Notes: generated by a model not told the origin, from the letters alone. A DNA stretch of 64,000 bases from Favolaschia claudopus (GCA_037176885.1 JAWWNJ010000006.1:992001-1056000), one strand, 5' to 3'; positions 10,887-22,893 are shown, counted from the first letter of the stretch. Numbers and translations: made by a program.

Positions 10887-11695
10887 TCACGTCCTCTTCA
10901 ACGGCTTTGGGCGGGTCAGAGCTCTCCATGCCAGCGTCGACACGGCTGATAGCAGTCCCAACGGCGGGAATACCCAGCTAAGTGTCCACGTCCAGCCGAC
11001 ATCTCGATTGAGAGACTGCACGAGCGAATTCACATGTGCCTCGAGCTCCTCGGGCGTACCAGAGTTGTCGATAACGCGGTCAGCATAGTGTACCTTGTCG
11101 TCGATGGAAATCTGTGAATTGAGGCGGGAGGAGGCGTCTTCGCGGGAGGAACCATCGCGTTTCATGAGCCGCTCGAGTTGGACTTCAGGAGAACTAGGAA
11201 ATGCATTAGTCGCGGGCGGATTAAACTTGTTAGTGAAGACATACCAGTAGACCACCACGACAGTCCCCACCAGCTTCCACATCGGCCCCTCTATCAGCAG
11301 CGGGACATCAAGGATGCAATACTTGCTCCCTCGTAGCCACTGCCAAACCACACCCCACACCAGCGCGCGCCGCACAGCAGGATGCACAATCGCGTTGAGT
11401 TGCCGCCTTTTTGCCTCATCGTTGAATATCACAGAGCCCAATTTCTTGCGGTCAAGCGCGCCGTCTGATTGCAGGATCTCAGAGCCAAAGGTCGCGACGA
11501 TTTTCTTTAAAGCGGGGGTTCCGGGTTCGACTACTTGACGCGCGATAACGTCGGCATCGACGACGGGGATGTTTTTCGATTTGAGGAGGTTGGAGACGCT
11601 GGATTTGCCCGTTGCGATACCTCCTGTGAGGCCGACAACTGACAGAATCGTCAGCTGCAAGTATATTGGCTGGGCTGGAGGCGGTCACCGAGCAT
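10887..11695 (-). CDS. CAB5: Dephospho-CoA kinase (last step of CoA synthesis)
   Basis: Starts at the ATG at 11,695: a 7-nt first exon (ATGCTCG) is joined across a 48-nt intron to give MLVVGLTGGIATGKSSVSNLL, with the Walker A loop GGIATGKSS. The CoaE signatures follow: VDADVIARQVVEPG, LDRKKLGSVIF, LNAIVHPAVRRAL, ILDVPLLIEGPMW, and after a second intron (about 11,195-11,243) CSPEVQLERLMKRDGSS and HYADRVIDNSGTPEEL. The C-terminus has a hydrophobic stretch (WVFPPLGLLSAVSTLAW), a membrane-anchor-like tail. The enzyme phosphorylates the 3'-OH of dephospho-CoA with ATP. It is head-to-head with the CstF-like gene; their start codons are 61 bp apart. Confidence 0.92.
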
Positions 11696-11756
11696 GGTGG
11701 AGAGAGAGAAAGTGTGACTGTCACGCGTTTGAACTGCACCACGACTATTGACTGTC
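11696..11756. promoter_or_regulatory. 61-bp shared promoter of CAB5 and the CstF-like gene
   Basis: Only 61 bp separate the divergent start codons at 11,695 (minus) and 11,757 (plus), so the core promoters and 5' UTRs must overlap or lie inside the neighbouring gene. A GA-rich tract (gagagagaaag) is the only visible composition signal; no TATA box. Confidence 0.6.
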
Positions 11757-12625
11757 ATGTCCAACCAATTTGCTACGGAACAACTGCTGGAGCTACTTCT
11801 GACGCTCAAGGTACTCAACGCAAACGAACTATGACCTTGCATTAACGTTAAACCGTGGTTACCAGCAAACCACCCCCGCTGCAGCGCGTCAGATTCTAAA
11901 CGACAGACCTCCAATAGCCTACGCGCTCATAACCCTCATGGTGTCGATGAATGCGATAAACTTTAATGTCTTCCAAGTAACCACCCATCTCTCCCACTCC
12001 TGTATTCATCTATCTATGAATTCTAATCTCAAGCCGCGATTAGAAAACTCTCTCCGACTACGGTGCCGCAACAGCAGCAGCAGCAGGCCCGCCTCCGTTA
12101 TCAGCAGCAGCGCCCGTCCCGACTTTTTCCGCCATCCCGCCGCATCTCCAAGTATCATCGCAGCCTAATTCCCGCACGAATACACCTCCGATGCAGCCAC
12201 AACCACAACCACCACCATATAATATGAATCTACCCCCACCAGCAGCGTACGGCTATCCGCCTGCCCGCGGTCCGCCCATGGCACCGCACAATAACGGCAC
12301 TCCCCCGGTGGGATACGGAACGCCCCCGCCGCGCCCAGGCCCGGGCCCAGGAGCGGCAGCGTTGACTGAAGCATTAGCGAGGTTCCCTGAGGACCAACGG
12401 GTTGGTTTTTTCTTTGTTCTTGTTCTCATCAGCTGTTCAGTGGTCAATCATTTCAGCAAACAATTATGAGTGTACTAGCCATGCCGCAAGACCAGATCGA
12501 CCGAATGCCTCCTGCAGAACGAGCGGGGATCATGCAATTGGTGGGTTCGAAAATTGAATTTCGCTTCGAGGCTGAGGCTGATGCGCAATGAAATTTCACA
12601 GCGCGCATCTCTTGGTTTGATGTAA
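11757..12625 (+). CDS. CstF64-hinge / CSTF-C-terminal protein lacking an RRM (mRNA 3'-end processing)
   Basis: Five exons, all closing in frame. Exon 1-2 give MSNQFATEQLLELLLTLK | QTTPAAARQILNDRPPIAYA and LITLMVSMNAINFNVFQ, the hinge that in CstF64/Rna15 binds CstF77 or symplekin. A Pro/Gly/Ala/Gln-rich linker follows. The last exons give QTIMSVLAMPQDQIDRMPPA ERAGIMQL | RASLGLM, the three-helix CSTF C-terminal domain that binds Pcf11. No RNA-recognition motif precedes the hinge, unlike CstF64, so the protein resembles Pti1-type or RRM-less paralogs. It would scaffold cleavage/polyadenylation factors in the nucleus without binding RNA itself. The start is chosen as the first ATG, directly before the hinge. 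Confidence 0.82.
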
Positions 12626-13063
12626 CGCGAATGTATAGTAGTGCGATTCTACAACGTTCCTGCTGCGTATCTAGCGTCTAAACTGCTAACGAGCCTCAAT
12701 ATCACGTTGATCTGCGTCACGACCGTCGGAATATCGAGCTTGCTCCATCCACCGTCGACCTAGTCGCCGTTTTTGAGTAGAGATGTAATACGGCCGTCGG
12801 CAGACACACAATAACATGAACGTTCAGAACGCACCATAGAAGTCCACAAGTAATCCGGCTGAGGAATGATTCTGCTCAAAGGGTTGCATGATCAGGCATA
12901 CGCTTTCACGGTTGAAAAAAAAAATGAAAACAATTGAACGAACCCAATAGTGGGGATATTTGAGTGTCCGAGCTCGCTCGCACCGCCAACGCCGTACCTT
13001 GCCATAAGTCAAGTCAAGTTATTCAAGTTCGCCGGGCGCCCAGAAACGCTTTAAAATTTAAAC
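12626..13063. other. Intergenic stretch, possible missing 3' exons of the M28-like gene
   Basis: Between convergent genes. The last recognised exon of the minus-strand gene ends in a sequence (gtgagt on the minus strand at about 13,066) that could equally be a splice donor, so further small exons may lie here. No exon can be supported. Confidence 0.4.
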
Positions 13064-14975
13064 TCACCACATCGACCGCGTCCCGTTCAGCCGCAAGGGT
13101 GCTATCAACGCCATGCGCAGGGTATCAGGCGTCCCAGCGAACGCACTCAGATACAATTGGTGCAGCTCGTCGCTGGCCTTGGATTCATTCCTACGATATT
13201 CCGGAGTCAGCAGCGATACAGACGTATTCCGTATATAATTCGAGGAGAAGTTGAACTTGAAGCTGAACGCACGCCATAGTCCACATCGGCTCCAACTTGC
13301 CCGTGGCTTTATAGACCGGCGGCGTACTTTTATTCGCAGAAACTTGATCCTTCCACTCCATGGCGCCGAAATGCTCGCAAGCGATAGCAAACTTGGCGTT
13401 GGCTACGATATCGGGGCGTTGTTCCATCCAGAGAGATTCGTTTAGGCGATGGCCGCTGAAGTGGCCTGTCGTGATGACGAAGCTGCCGTGAAATGAAAAG
13501 TAAGTTCAAGTCAGTTGAACTAAATTCGGGAAATCAGCTACTCGAGGTTTATGGTGGGGATGTGTTGCGCGAAATATTCCGCCATGGCGAGGAGTATGAT
13601 TGGCTGGAGGGATGGGTGATCAAACACGTCTTAATTATTTACTGTAATCGCCGGTTGAATTTACGTACCCCGTTCTCTTCGACGATGGAGGGACCGTCGC
13701 CTGCAATTTTTTTCATATAAGTAGCCAAGTCAGAGAGCGCTGTCGGACTATCACAAAACACCTACTATGCGTGTAAATGATAATCGTATCGGTCGTGTTG
13801 GCAGTGCCGCTCAAATGCCCGAGTACGGTTTGGGTCGGAGCAGAATAGCTTGGTGCATACAACACCACTGTAGCGCTGACGATCTGATTCTCTCGAATGA
13901 GCCCTCGAATCATTTCGCCCGTGGAGTTGCCGACGTAGAGGGTCGGCACGTCGTACAAGGCGTTGTCGCCGCCGACGGGACCGTCGTTGGGGAGGAATTG
14001 GAGAGCTGCGTCTTCGTCGGATGTGTGTACCCATGAAGAGATGGCAGCTCTGATTCCCATTGCCCGCAGAGAGGTGAAGTTGAGTGTCTTCGTGGCTTGC
14101 CAATGCGGATTTGTGAGGCTTGCCAAGAATGAGGATTGGGCGAAAAGATTGAATCGAATGAACTCACTTGCCCAACTTGAAGAAGAATATACATATTTTG
14201 AATCAACCACAAATGAGAGCGTTAGATGAGAGCGTTCCCACCCGTACATACCTCGGGAATTGCAGATGCTCTGATATTCCGCGACGTTCTGCGTATCGTA
14301 TCATATGCTCTCATCAAATCCTGCTCGGTTCAACCGAAATTCAACATACCCGAGAAGCCCGTACCCCGGCTGCGAATAGTTGTGCGTAGGACTAGGGTTG
14401 TCGAAGAACATGATCGCCCCAGCTGGAGGCACCGCAGGAATGCTCAGACTGTTCGGGTCGACATTTTGGTTCGGGAGCAAGCCGAGGGTGCCAGAGTCGA
14501 TGACGGGAGCGGTGACGCCTTCAAGACCGCTGTTGCCGGAATACGGCCAGTAGCCGGTGGTGCGTACGCCGAGGGTTGTGCCGTTCGTGAGCGCGATGCT
14601 CAAGGACCACCATTGGGGATCCCAGCTGGATGCAAAGTTATTGATATGTTGATGGCACATTGGTTAACCAGACGTCGCACCGATTCAGCGTGTAATTTAG
14701 TGTAGCGACATCCAGTCCAGCAAGCTTCATCGAGTTTGTTACTAGCGATGTGAGAGTATTTTGGTTGTCGTTACCGGCTTTAAGGAATCAGACTTTGGTT
14801 TGGGATGTTTGGGGAGACTGGACTCACTCCATCTGGGACCTCGAAGTGTAGTTTGCCATAGACGGTCGGAAAGCAGCTGCTGTTGGTGCTGGTCGAGGCT
14901 GGGTTGTGCAGAGACACGAAAGAAAGAAAGAGATAATAAAAGTGGGATGACTCGGAGGAGTGGAGTCAAGAGCAT
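13064..14975 (-). CDS. Secreted PA-domain / M28-like metallopeptidase family protein
   Basis: Minus strand, about eight exons. N-terminus MLLTPLLRVIPLLLSLSFFR with VSA-QP gives a clear signal peptide. Middle exons hold a PA-like region (VPTLYVGNSTGEMIRGLI) flanked by SLRAMGIRAAISSWVHTSDED, then a peptidase-like core: IIIYTHSDGPSIVEENG, whose H-x-D-G matches the first metal-ligand motif of M28 enzymes, then ILLAMAEYFAQ and FVITTGHFSGHRLNESLW with an AIACEHFGAMEW strand that places a Glu-His pair. Sequons such as NGT and NST suggest glycosylation. The C-terminal exons are less sure: the family usually continues with a further metal-site segment that I cannot see in the last exon. Exon ends are approximate. 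Confidence 0.7.
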
Positions 14976-16364
14976 CGAGGGTATAGTTTCGAGGGAAGAG
15001 GCGTGAATGTTGAATATATAGGAACTAAGTTGATTATCGGCCCGTAGATAATGAGACACGTCACGATCCTTGAGGTGGAGGCGAGTTAGCTGTTACATGG
15101 CCTGCTGGAGTCAGCGATAGGCCGCCAATGGTAGTTGCATATCGAGCATGCGGGTACCATCGCACCGACAGACGCTGAAAATACTTGATCCCATTTATAT
15201 ATTGGGAACCATTGACTCGGATGAAAGGGTGGGCTTTCGGTGGGTCAGCCCTAGTCCTTCTGTGGAGGAGGGAGCACACGACTTGCGTGCTACTGTCGAA
15301 CCAAACCTTTCGGTTTTCATGGAGGTTCCTGGCATGACTTCAAACAGTTGAATTTCTTGGAGCCCCTTGCCATTGGCGATTGGCAACTCGAACGAAATCG
15401 TGGAGATAGAGCCCTTATTTTTTGCCGACTTCAAGTTGTGGGGTCTGTTGTGGGTCCGAGCTTGTTTGCAAGTTTGCTCGCCCGGGCCGGGGACATTGAA
15501 ACCAGCGAGCCTGGTGTTGACCTGATTGGGGTTCATTTGTGGTTGGTCGCGAGCCGTCATTCCATTCGTCCTTCAAGCTTCTAACGGGGCGACCAAGGTT
15601 CAAGTTGATGGTGAGAGACAAGTACGAAGCGCCCACTTAGCGCCTGGTGACAAATACGTCTTATGTGATCATACAAAGTTTTTCCACACCGTCATTCACG
15701 TTGCGCTCGACACCGTGCTCTGCGCCTTCCAGACGTCCCCCTCTCTTTTCGCGCCCCACGGTGACCCACCCATCCTGCTGTTCTCGGGCTTCGTTGTTTT
15801 GGGTCGACTCGAGTCCTCTTCGAACGCCCGTACACCTTGTAGGGCCGTGCATACTAGGATTGGTTCCGCAAGCTCGTCATGGACTCATGGCGCCCCTTCG
15901 CCGCATCTCGTTGTCTGGGCGGTGTTGTTCAATGGGAGGAGCCAAATTCGTAGCTGTATCCGAATGAATCGCTTTTCGAATTTGCTCTCGTCGGGTCACG
16001 GTCGAATACCTTATGGTCAAGACTTTCAAGTAGTGCAAGTTCGAAAGAAGGCTATTTGCTGTCAAGCTTCACCTATTATACGGAAACTATCTCGTCCTCA
16101 GTGTTACGCGCCGGTATTCTTTGCAATGGCGTATTATCGATCGCTCTGTAACCCTCCCGAAGAACTCGGTAAACCCCTCCAGCAGCCGTCGTCGGCAGGA
16201 ACGTGACCAGGTCGATATGTCCCGGAAGATTCGGGGACTCCCTGCCATCCAACTCCACGTCCAACGACACTGTCGGTTTTTGGTGACTGGGCCCCCTTCC
16301 TCTTAGTATCTATAAATCTGGGAGCAGCAATGCAGCAAATTCAAATTGAGCTCAAATCCCTGCA
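14976..16364. promoter_or_regulatory. Long intergenic region; second half is the duplicated NmrA promoter
   Basis: 1.4 kb. The 5' half separates divergent genes and holds no gene I can support (small ORFs on both strands lack recognisable content). From about 15,535 the sequence is the duplicate of the 5745-6387 region. A TATAAAT element lies at 16,311-16,317, 48 bp before the start of NmrA copy 2. Confidence 0.55.
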
Positions 16365-17570
16365 ATGACTACTACTCTAGGCAAACAACGTGTTCTCCTT
16401 CTCGGCGCGACTGGTGAAACCGGTAAATCGATTCTTCAAGGGTTGCTCGAGGACCGGGAGTCTTTCGTACGTTTCAGAAAATCACCTTTACTTCAGTTTC
16501 ACTGACACATTTATAGGATGTGGAAGCGCTTGTGCGCCCCTCGTCGGTGGACAAGCCGAAAGTCAAGGCTTTGGCAGACCGCGGTATCAAACTTCGGATT
16601 GGGGATATCCAGGGGCCTACGGATGCCCTCGTCAAGACTCTGACCGGAATCGACGTCGTGATCAGCGCAATCGACATTATGGGCGTATTGGCGCAAATAG
16701 ATCTGGCCACTGCGGCACAGAAGGCGGGCGTGAAGCGCTTCGTGCCCTGCTCTTTCATGACCATTGCCCCCCCTGGCGGCGTCATGTCCTTACGGGATCA
16801 GGTGGGAGCCTTGTACATTGGCGAAATTCGAGACTCAAAAAATACTATAGAAAAACGAGGTAGAGCAACACATTCGCAAGTTGTACCTCCCTTACACCGT
16901 CAGTGTTAATCACACACAACGGAGAGGGTCAAACTGACCCGAATTCTCCCCACGCAGAGTATCGATGTCGGGTATTGGCACCAAATCTCGTTCCCGACCA
17001 TCCCATCCGGCCGAGTGAACTATTTCTCCATGTTCGAAACAAACGTCCAAATCTTCAACGGCGGCACGATGCCCACCATGATGAGCGACCTCCGCGACGT
17101 CGGCCCCTTCGTCGCGCGCATCATCAAGGACCCGCGTACGCTCAACAAGTCCGTCTTCGCATGGTCGGATATCTTGTCCCAGAACGAAATTTTCGAGATC
17201 ATGGAAAGCATATCGGGCGAGAAGATCCAGCCGACATACGTGAGTTTTTCTTCATCTATCTATCCAGTCTCCTGACGAATATTCACCGATACAGACATCC
17301 GCCGAAGAGATTACGGCCACTCGCGAACAGGGTGCTGCGGGACTCGCAGCTGATCCTAAGGGGTATATCGCAACCGCCGTGAAATCCCAGGCGGACTACA
17401 AGTACAGCATGTACGTGCGTGGGGATAACACCCCCGAGCATGGAAAATACCTAGGCTATCTTGATGCTCGAGAACTCTATCCGGATTTCAAGCCGAGAGG
17501 ATTCAAGGAGTTTGTCAAGGAGCTGTTAGACGGGAAGTTGGAGAAGATGTATGGAGACTTGAGGTTGTAG
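16365..17570 (+). CDS. NmrA-like NAD(P)-binding reductase, copy 2
   Basis: Very close to copy 1 in sequence and gene structure: MTTTLGKQRVLLLGATGETG with the same Rossmann loop, same intron positions, the same KNEVEQHIRKLYLPYT exon after a ctatag acceptor, and a matching C-terminus ending KMYGDLRL. Substitutions are scattered (for example IADIQGPMDA versus IGDIQGPTDA) and mostly conservative, with no stop or frameshift, so both copies look functional. Similarity covers promoter, introns and 3' flank, meaning one genomic duplication of about 2 kb rather than retroposition. Substrate unknown. Confidence 0.85.
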
Positions 17571-17977
17571 ACAGCGTCTTTTTATCGCGAATTGTACTCT
17601 CAAAGATAGAATAAGATGATTTCGACGTGTTGCGCTATACATATCCCAAGTCGCGCTGATGTCGACTGCCATGATCCCCATGATCCATCCACCCATCCGT
17701 CGGCTGTCGTTCAACGGCTTTCGTGCGTCGACACGGACTCTTCACGGCCTTGGCACGACGCTTAGCCCCTACAAACGAGACTATCGAGAATAGAGTCTCT
17801 ACATTTTGTTGTTGATCGCGTGCCTTACTCCGCTCCTACGTCTTCATTTTCTCCTCCTCCTCCGTCATCTTCTCGCTTTTGTCTACGACATCATCCACGG
17901 TCTACTCTCACGCTCGCTCTACGCCTCACTCAAATTATCATCTACCGCTGTGACCTCGTTTCTACGAAATAGTAATC
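17571..17977. other. Intergenic region between NmrA copy 2 and Sec14
   Basis: About 400 bp holding the 3' flank of NmrA copy 2 and the Sec14 promoter. A pyrimidine-rich tract (cttcattttctcctcctcct) lies at about 17,840-17,860, as is common just upstream of fungal transcription starts. No other feature. Confidence 0.5.
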
Positions 17978-19324
17978 ATGTCGGCCACGGCTTCACCAAA
18001 AGTTGCAAGCAAGACCCCTGCCGCCCCTCCTGCAGCTTCTGCGGAGTGGACACCCCCGCCGGGACGTCTTGGGAACCTCACGACAGTACAAGAGACAGCG
18101 TTGGCCAAGTTCCGTGAAGAACTGCGAGCGGAAGGGGCGTTTGTGAAGGAGCGTCATGATGATGCGACGTTATTACGGTGAGTGCTTGTCATCGAATACG
18201 TGGGCGGCCTGGTGCATTTGGATGGTTGGAGAGAACTACGTACGGGCTCTGCTAGCAGTCTAGCAAGGAGCAAGAGTCGGGAAGAAGCAAATTAGCAGGC
18301 TAAATGAACGCCGTGTCTGGCCCGTCCCGGCGTCAATATTTTGATTCGCTTCCATGGCCGCAAATCCCGAGTTCGAACTTCTTGCAATATTAAACCTCTC
18401 ATTCCCCCAGATTCCTTCGTGCCCGCAAATTCGATGTCCCGAAATCAAAGGAGATGTTTCTGGCCTGCGAGAAGTGGAGGAAAGAATTCGGTGTAGACGA
18501 ACTTGTCAAGTGAGTCCAGTGTTAGACGTTAGAATACCGCTCATAAGCGCCCAGGTCGTTCAAGTTCACTGAACTAGCAGAGGTAGACAAGTACTATCCA
18601 CAATTCTACCACGTACGTCCTCCCCTTCGAATCTAGCAATTTATCTCATAGAGAAACCCTTTGCAGAATATGGACAAGGTACTCAATCCGATTTTTCCAA
18701 TCTATACGTCTTTTGAACTCAGCCATTCAGCTCGGCCGCCCGATCTACATCGAACGTCTCAACAATCTCGACGTTAAAGCCCTCTACGTCTGCACCACTC
18801 AAGAACGCCTCCTCCAACAACTCGTCGTCGAATACGAGTCCTTCCTCACCACCCGCCTCCCCGCCTGCGCCGCCGCCATCGGCCACCCCGTCGAAACCTC
18901 CCTCACCATCCTCGACCTCGGCGGCGTCTCCCTCTCCAACTTCATCCGCGTCCGCGACTACATCGCCGCCGCGACCACCATCGGGCAGAACTACTACCCC
19001 GAGTGCATGGGCGCGTTCTACATCATCAATGCGCCGTGGGCGTTCACTGCGGTGTGGGCGGCGATCAAGCCGTGGCTGGACGAGGTCACTGTGAAGAAGG
19101 TGCATATTCTTGGGGGGCCGAGTGCGTATAAGCCGGAGCTGTTGAAGCAGATTGATAAGGAGGTGTTGCCGAAGGAGTTTGGTGGAGGATGTGAGTGCGT
19201 TGGTGGGTGCTCGATGAGTGATGTGGGACCTTGGAATCCGGCGGGCGGTAAGGCCAGTGCCATCTCGGAGAAAGAGAAGACGGTGCTGGAGCAGCCAGCA
19301 CAAGGCCAAGTGCTCTCGGCTTAA
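17978..19324 (+). CDS. Sec14-like phosphatidylinositol/phosphatidylcholine transfer protein
   Basis: Multi-exon CRAL-TRIO protein. N-terminal CRAL-TRIO-N helices: [19 protein letters not shown], then across a long intron (about 18,180-18,410) [33 protein letters not shown]. The lipid-binding domain has [42 protein letters not shown] (the Sec14 YPE-x-x-G-x-x-x-x-I-N-A-P signature) and KKVHILG with LPKEFGG at the end. Sec14 proteins shuttle PI and PC to prime PI4P synthesis at the Golgi. The tail after the Cys-rich [18 protein letters not shown] is a normal Sec14-type extension. Three or four small exons near 18,410-18,690 are proposed from frame closure. Confidence 0.88.
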
Positions 19325-19448
19325 GCTTCGAGCGGAGGTCCTCACTCTCCAGTCTTGGGCTGAAATAAATCATCGCGTTTGAGCATTGGCATTGTACATA
19401 CGATCTACACATACGGATTGAATATCTATACCAGTTTTTTGAAGGAAA

Positions 19449-20661
19449 CTAGACCACCCACTGTCCATACGGTTTCTCCAATTTTCCATCCAGAAGCTCT
19501 TGTGCGAATTCGCGGAATCGCTTGGGCCGAAAATCCGGATAGAGCTCCCGAGCATCGAGATATCCGAGGTATCTGGCGTACTCTGGAGTGTTGTCGCCTC
19601 GCACATATTTGCTGTACTCGTAGTCCACTTTCGACTTGCCGACGTGAGCATGGAAGTTGTCTGGGTCGGCTTTCAATGCCGCTGCAGCTCGAGCGCGTTG
19701 GGCGGCCATCCCGTCCGCGGAGATCTACATGGGCGAGAGCGAAGTCAGTTGAGAGGATCTACTCAAGACTGGCACAGACTCACGTATTTCCGCTCGATGT
19801 TCTCGCCCGAGAGAGTTTCCATGATGTCGAAGATCTCGTTTTCGGAAAGGAAGTCACCGTAAGCGAAGACAGACTTGTTCATCGTTCGCTGGTCCTTGAT
19901 GATGAGGGCGACGAAGCGCCCAATGTCGCGCAGGTCGGTGATCATGGTGGGCGTGCTGCCGCCGTTGTGGATGTCGAATTTTGTCTTGAATAGAGAGGCG
20001 TAGTCGACCCGGCCGGAGGGGAGGGTGGGGAAGGAGAGTTGGTACCAGTAGCCTACGTCGACTATCTGTTGATGATCAGTCCACTGTTGTGGATTTGAAT
20101 GTGACCGCGAAAGCTTACTGTGTAAGGGAGGTATAGTTTGCGGATGTGCTGGTTTACCTCTTCTTTCTGCTATTGGCTGAGATACACACGTCGCTGCGGG
20201 ATACGATTACACGAACCGTATCTCGTATCGACATCACACCGCCCGGCGGCACGACCGTCGTGAAAGAACATGGGACGAAGCGTTTTACGCCTGCCTTCTT
20301 GGCAGCTGCAGCAAGGTTGATCTGCGCCAATGTGTTTGCAAAGTCGATGGCGCTGATCAGAACATCGACTCCGGTCAGAGCGTCGACGAGAGATTCGATT
20401 GGGCCTTGGATGTCAGCGATTCGAAGCGTTGTGCCGCGCTCCGCCAGGGCTTTGACTTGGGGTTTGCCTGCTGAGGCGGGACGAACGAGGATTTGCACAT
20501 CCTATCCACGAACCAGGACGGTTGGTTGTTTGGGTGCTGGCAAAGTAGGAACCATTGCTTACAAAAGAATCCTTGTCTTCGAGCAGACCTTGGAGAATCG
20601 ATTTGCCTGTCTCACCGGTGGCGCCGAGAAGCAGTACTTTTTGCTTGAAAGTAGTGGCCAT
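19449..20661 (-). CDS. NmrA-like NAD(P)-binding reductase, copy 3 (divergent)
   Basis: Minus strand, starts MATTFKQKVLLLGATGETG at 20,661 with the same GxxGxxG loop and intron positions as copies 1 and 2, including the exon QKEEVNQHIRKLYLPYT. It is clearly more divergent (LVRPASAGKPQVKALAERGT; LDGKLEKPYGQWVV at the C-terminus) and its promoter is not alike, so it split off earlier. All family motifs are intact: DVLISAI, GVKRFVPCSF, YLGYLDARELYPDF. No stops. Its 3' end is convergent with Sec14, 125 bp away. Confidence 0.85.
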
Positions 20662-21894
20662 TTGGGGGGACCTGGGACATGGTAGACTGCGAAAAGTCGC
20701 GAGATTATGAAGAACACAGAATGAATGCGAGACTCTGATTACTAAGTTAACTTGCTAGCGATCGGTGTGCCGAATTGGAAGATAGTAATGTCGCCTTTCG
20801 CGACTAAGTAATACCGTTGAAGCTCGAGAGTCTAAAGAGTGAATCCCGAGTTCTGCGGATTTATAATCCCCAAGTGAGTGGTGTTGAATGTATTGACTGT
20901 GAGGGATTATCAGAAACGGACGGTCAAAATGCCCCATAGTAACGCCAGGATGGTCAAATAAGTATGAGGATTGCGGGCCGTTTACGCGACAAGAAAAGCC
21001 TCAGAAATTCAAGAGCCTTAATTGAGAAACCGCGGGAGCTAGGCACCGACCACTGTTCGACGAGGTTTCTTGGGGTTGGGATATACATATATGCTATGAG
21101 ACAGGCTCGTTGAGAGTTGCAGAAGGCAAGAACATGGGTGCAGCAGACAAGGAACGGAGTATTTGGCTTTGTGGATTCTAGACGTTATCACTTCTGACCT
21201 GAACCACCATGTCGGGACAGAGTTACGAATGAGAATGCTCTGATACAGCCCGATACGTCCTTTGCCAACTTGCCTTCAATCTGCAAACCAACACAAAATT
21301 TCAAGCTTCAAGCTTCAAGGTCAAATTTAGTACTTACCTGTGCAAAATTTGGGTCAATCAAGTATTGTTGCACGCAGGTCTCTGGAATTTTTTGCACGGA
21401 TGGAACACGGCTAGACGCGCGCGTTCTTGAGAATGTGCTTGCTCTGGATCTACTCGGGCATGGACTGTGGACTCTAATAGCTTGAATGGCTCGCATGGCC
21501 GAGGCGGCGATTTGGGGACGACCAGCTCGCATTTCTTTGAGACGGCTCAAGACTCATAACTATCTCGTATCCCAGCTCAGTCTTGCTCTGTTTCCATAAG
21601 ATGTACGCTTCATGGCTGTACTTGTCCCTGGCTGAAGACCACCGCTACTCGTTGTAATCAATTTGCTCCAGCGGGACGAGTACTCGGACAGCTTGACCTC
21701 AATTCTATCCCAGCACTCTCGAATGGCTCAATCTCTTTCGATCCTTCTGTCCTCTCGATCTCGACTTTGTCCTTGTATTTTTTGCGCCATGAATACGACT
21801 GTCAGCCACCCAACCTCAAAACAGTGAACACCATGTCAGCCACCCATCTTGCGCTGTCTCTCCTCTACCACAACCATCCTCTACCCACACAACA
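20662..21894. other. Intergenic region, 1.2 kb
   Basis: Holds the promoters of NmrA copy 3 and of the unknown gene to the right. About 21,140-21,235 repeats, inverted, a block found at about 9945-10,035. A short tandem (cttcaagcttcaagcttcaa) is at about 21,302-21,317. No gene supported. Confidence 0.5.
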
Positions 21895-22893
21895 TGCAGT
21901 CGCTCTCCACGTTCGTTGCATCCGTTCAACCCTACATCGCCTACGCTCTCTCTCGCCTCTCGGCATTCCTGTCTTTCACAAGAACTGAGAAGAGTACAAG
22001 TTCGTCTGGTGTGGCTGGTAAGCGCAGCTCCTGTCGTCTTCTAGTTGAGCTCGACTCATGTTGTCGCCAGTCCTTTCAAACACCAATAACCCTGCGGCGC
22101 CTCCGGAGCTTGTGGTCGTGATCCAAGGTTCGCTTTCCCCGCCGTTGTTTCTACCTTTGCTGAAGGCCGCCTAGTTTCGGTTGCTGAGTCTCACGTCGAA
22201 CCACAGAACATGGGCGGCAACATCTCGCTCCCTATTGCAGCTGTCGAACTCGAAGCTTCATCTCCTCTCTCGACACCGCAACTCGAAACCAACGCCGCTA
22301 CGGGCCGCCCTGCCCTCAAGGACATGACCAACCTGGTTTCCAATGGGTTCAAGGCAACGTCCAAGACCTCTCCGCGCCGGCATCGTCGTTCGCGTGACAT
22401 CCTCGACGCCCCCGCTTCTCCATTTGTAGTCACCACAACTACCCCAGGCTCAGCAGATTGGCATGCATCAAAGGCTACGCTCCTCGCGGAGTCTCGTATC
22501 TGGAACGAGAAGGTTAAATCATCCGGCCGCTGCTCTCTTCCTGTCGTCGCCAGCAGCTCGCCTAGGTCGAACCTCAAGGACCGCCTTTCGGGCTTGTTTG
22601 AGTTCAACGCTCTCGAAGGTGGTAGCAAGGTGGAGGAGGCTCGCAGGGTCAGCGCCGCCGCGCTTGAAGAAAATTCAATGGTTCCCGTCGTCGTCGAAGA
22701 GAAGGACAATCTACCCACCTACACCGCTGCATCCGTATCCCCTTCTACATCGATCACCAGTGCAAGTTCTAGCTCTAGCTCCATCGGCAGTATACTCGAC
22801 CAGTTCGAAGGAATCTTCAACGGTCCCGACTGGCGTTGCATTATGGCTCGTTCTGACGAGTTTGGTCTGCGTATCAATGATTCAATGGTCTAA
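21895..22893 (+). CDS. Unknown low-complexity protein (parent of the 3.2-4.2 kb pseudogene)
   Basis: Start chosen at 21,895: MQSLSTFVASVQPYIAYALS RL gives a hydrophobic or amphipathic N-terminus. Introns at about 22,017-22,071 and 22,123-22,207 join it to the long exon MGGNISLPIAAVELEA (22,210-22,893), which ends LRINDSMV. The main exon is Ser/Thr/Pro-rich with a basic cluster (TSPRRHRRSRD), a VEEARRVSAAALEENS helix and a serine run near the C-terminus. I recognise no domain. The last intron's donor is weak (gtgatc), so the long exon might start its own protein. Function unknown; a decayed relative next to ABM copy 1 shows that it belongs to a duplicated segment. Confidence 0.55.

Noticed and set aside
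18719..19345. Minus-strand 208-aa ORF opposite Sec14
   Set aside because: Shadow of the conserved Sec14 exon; its composition is typical of an antisense reading.
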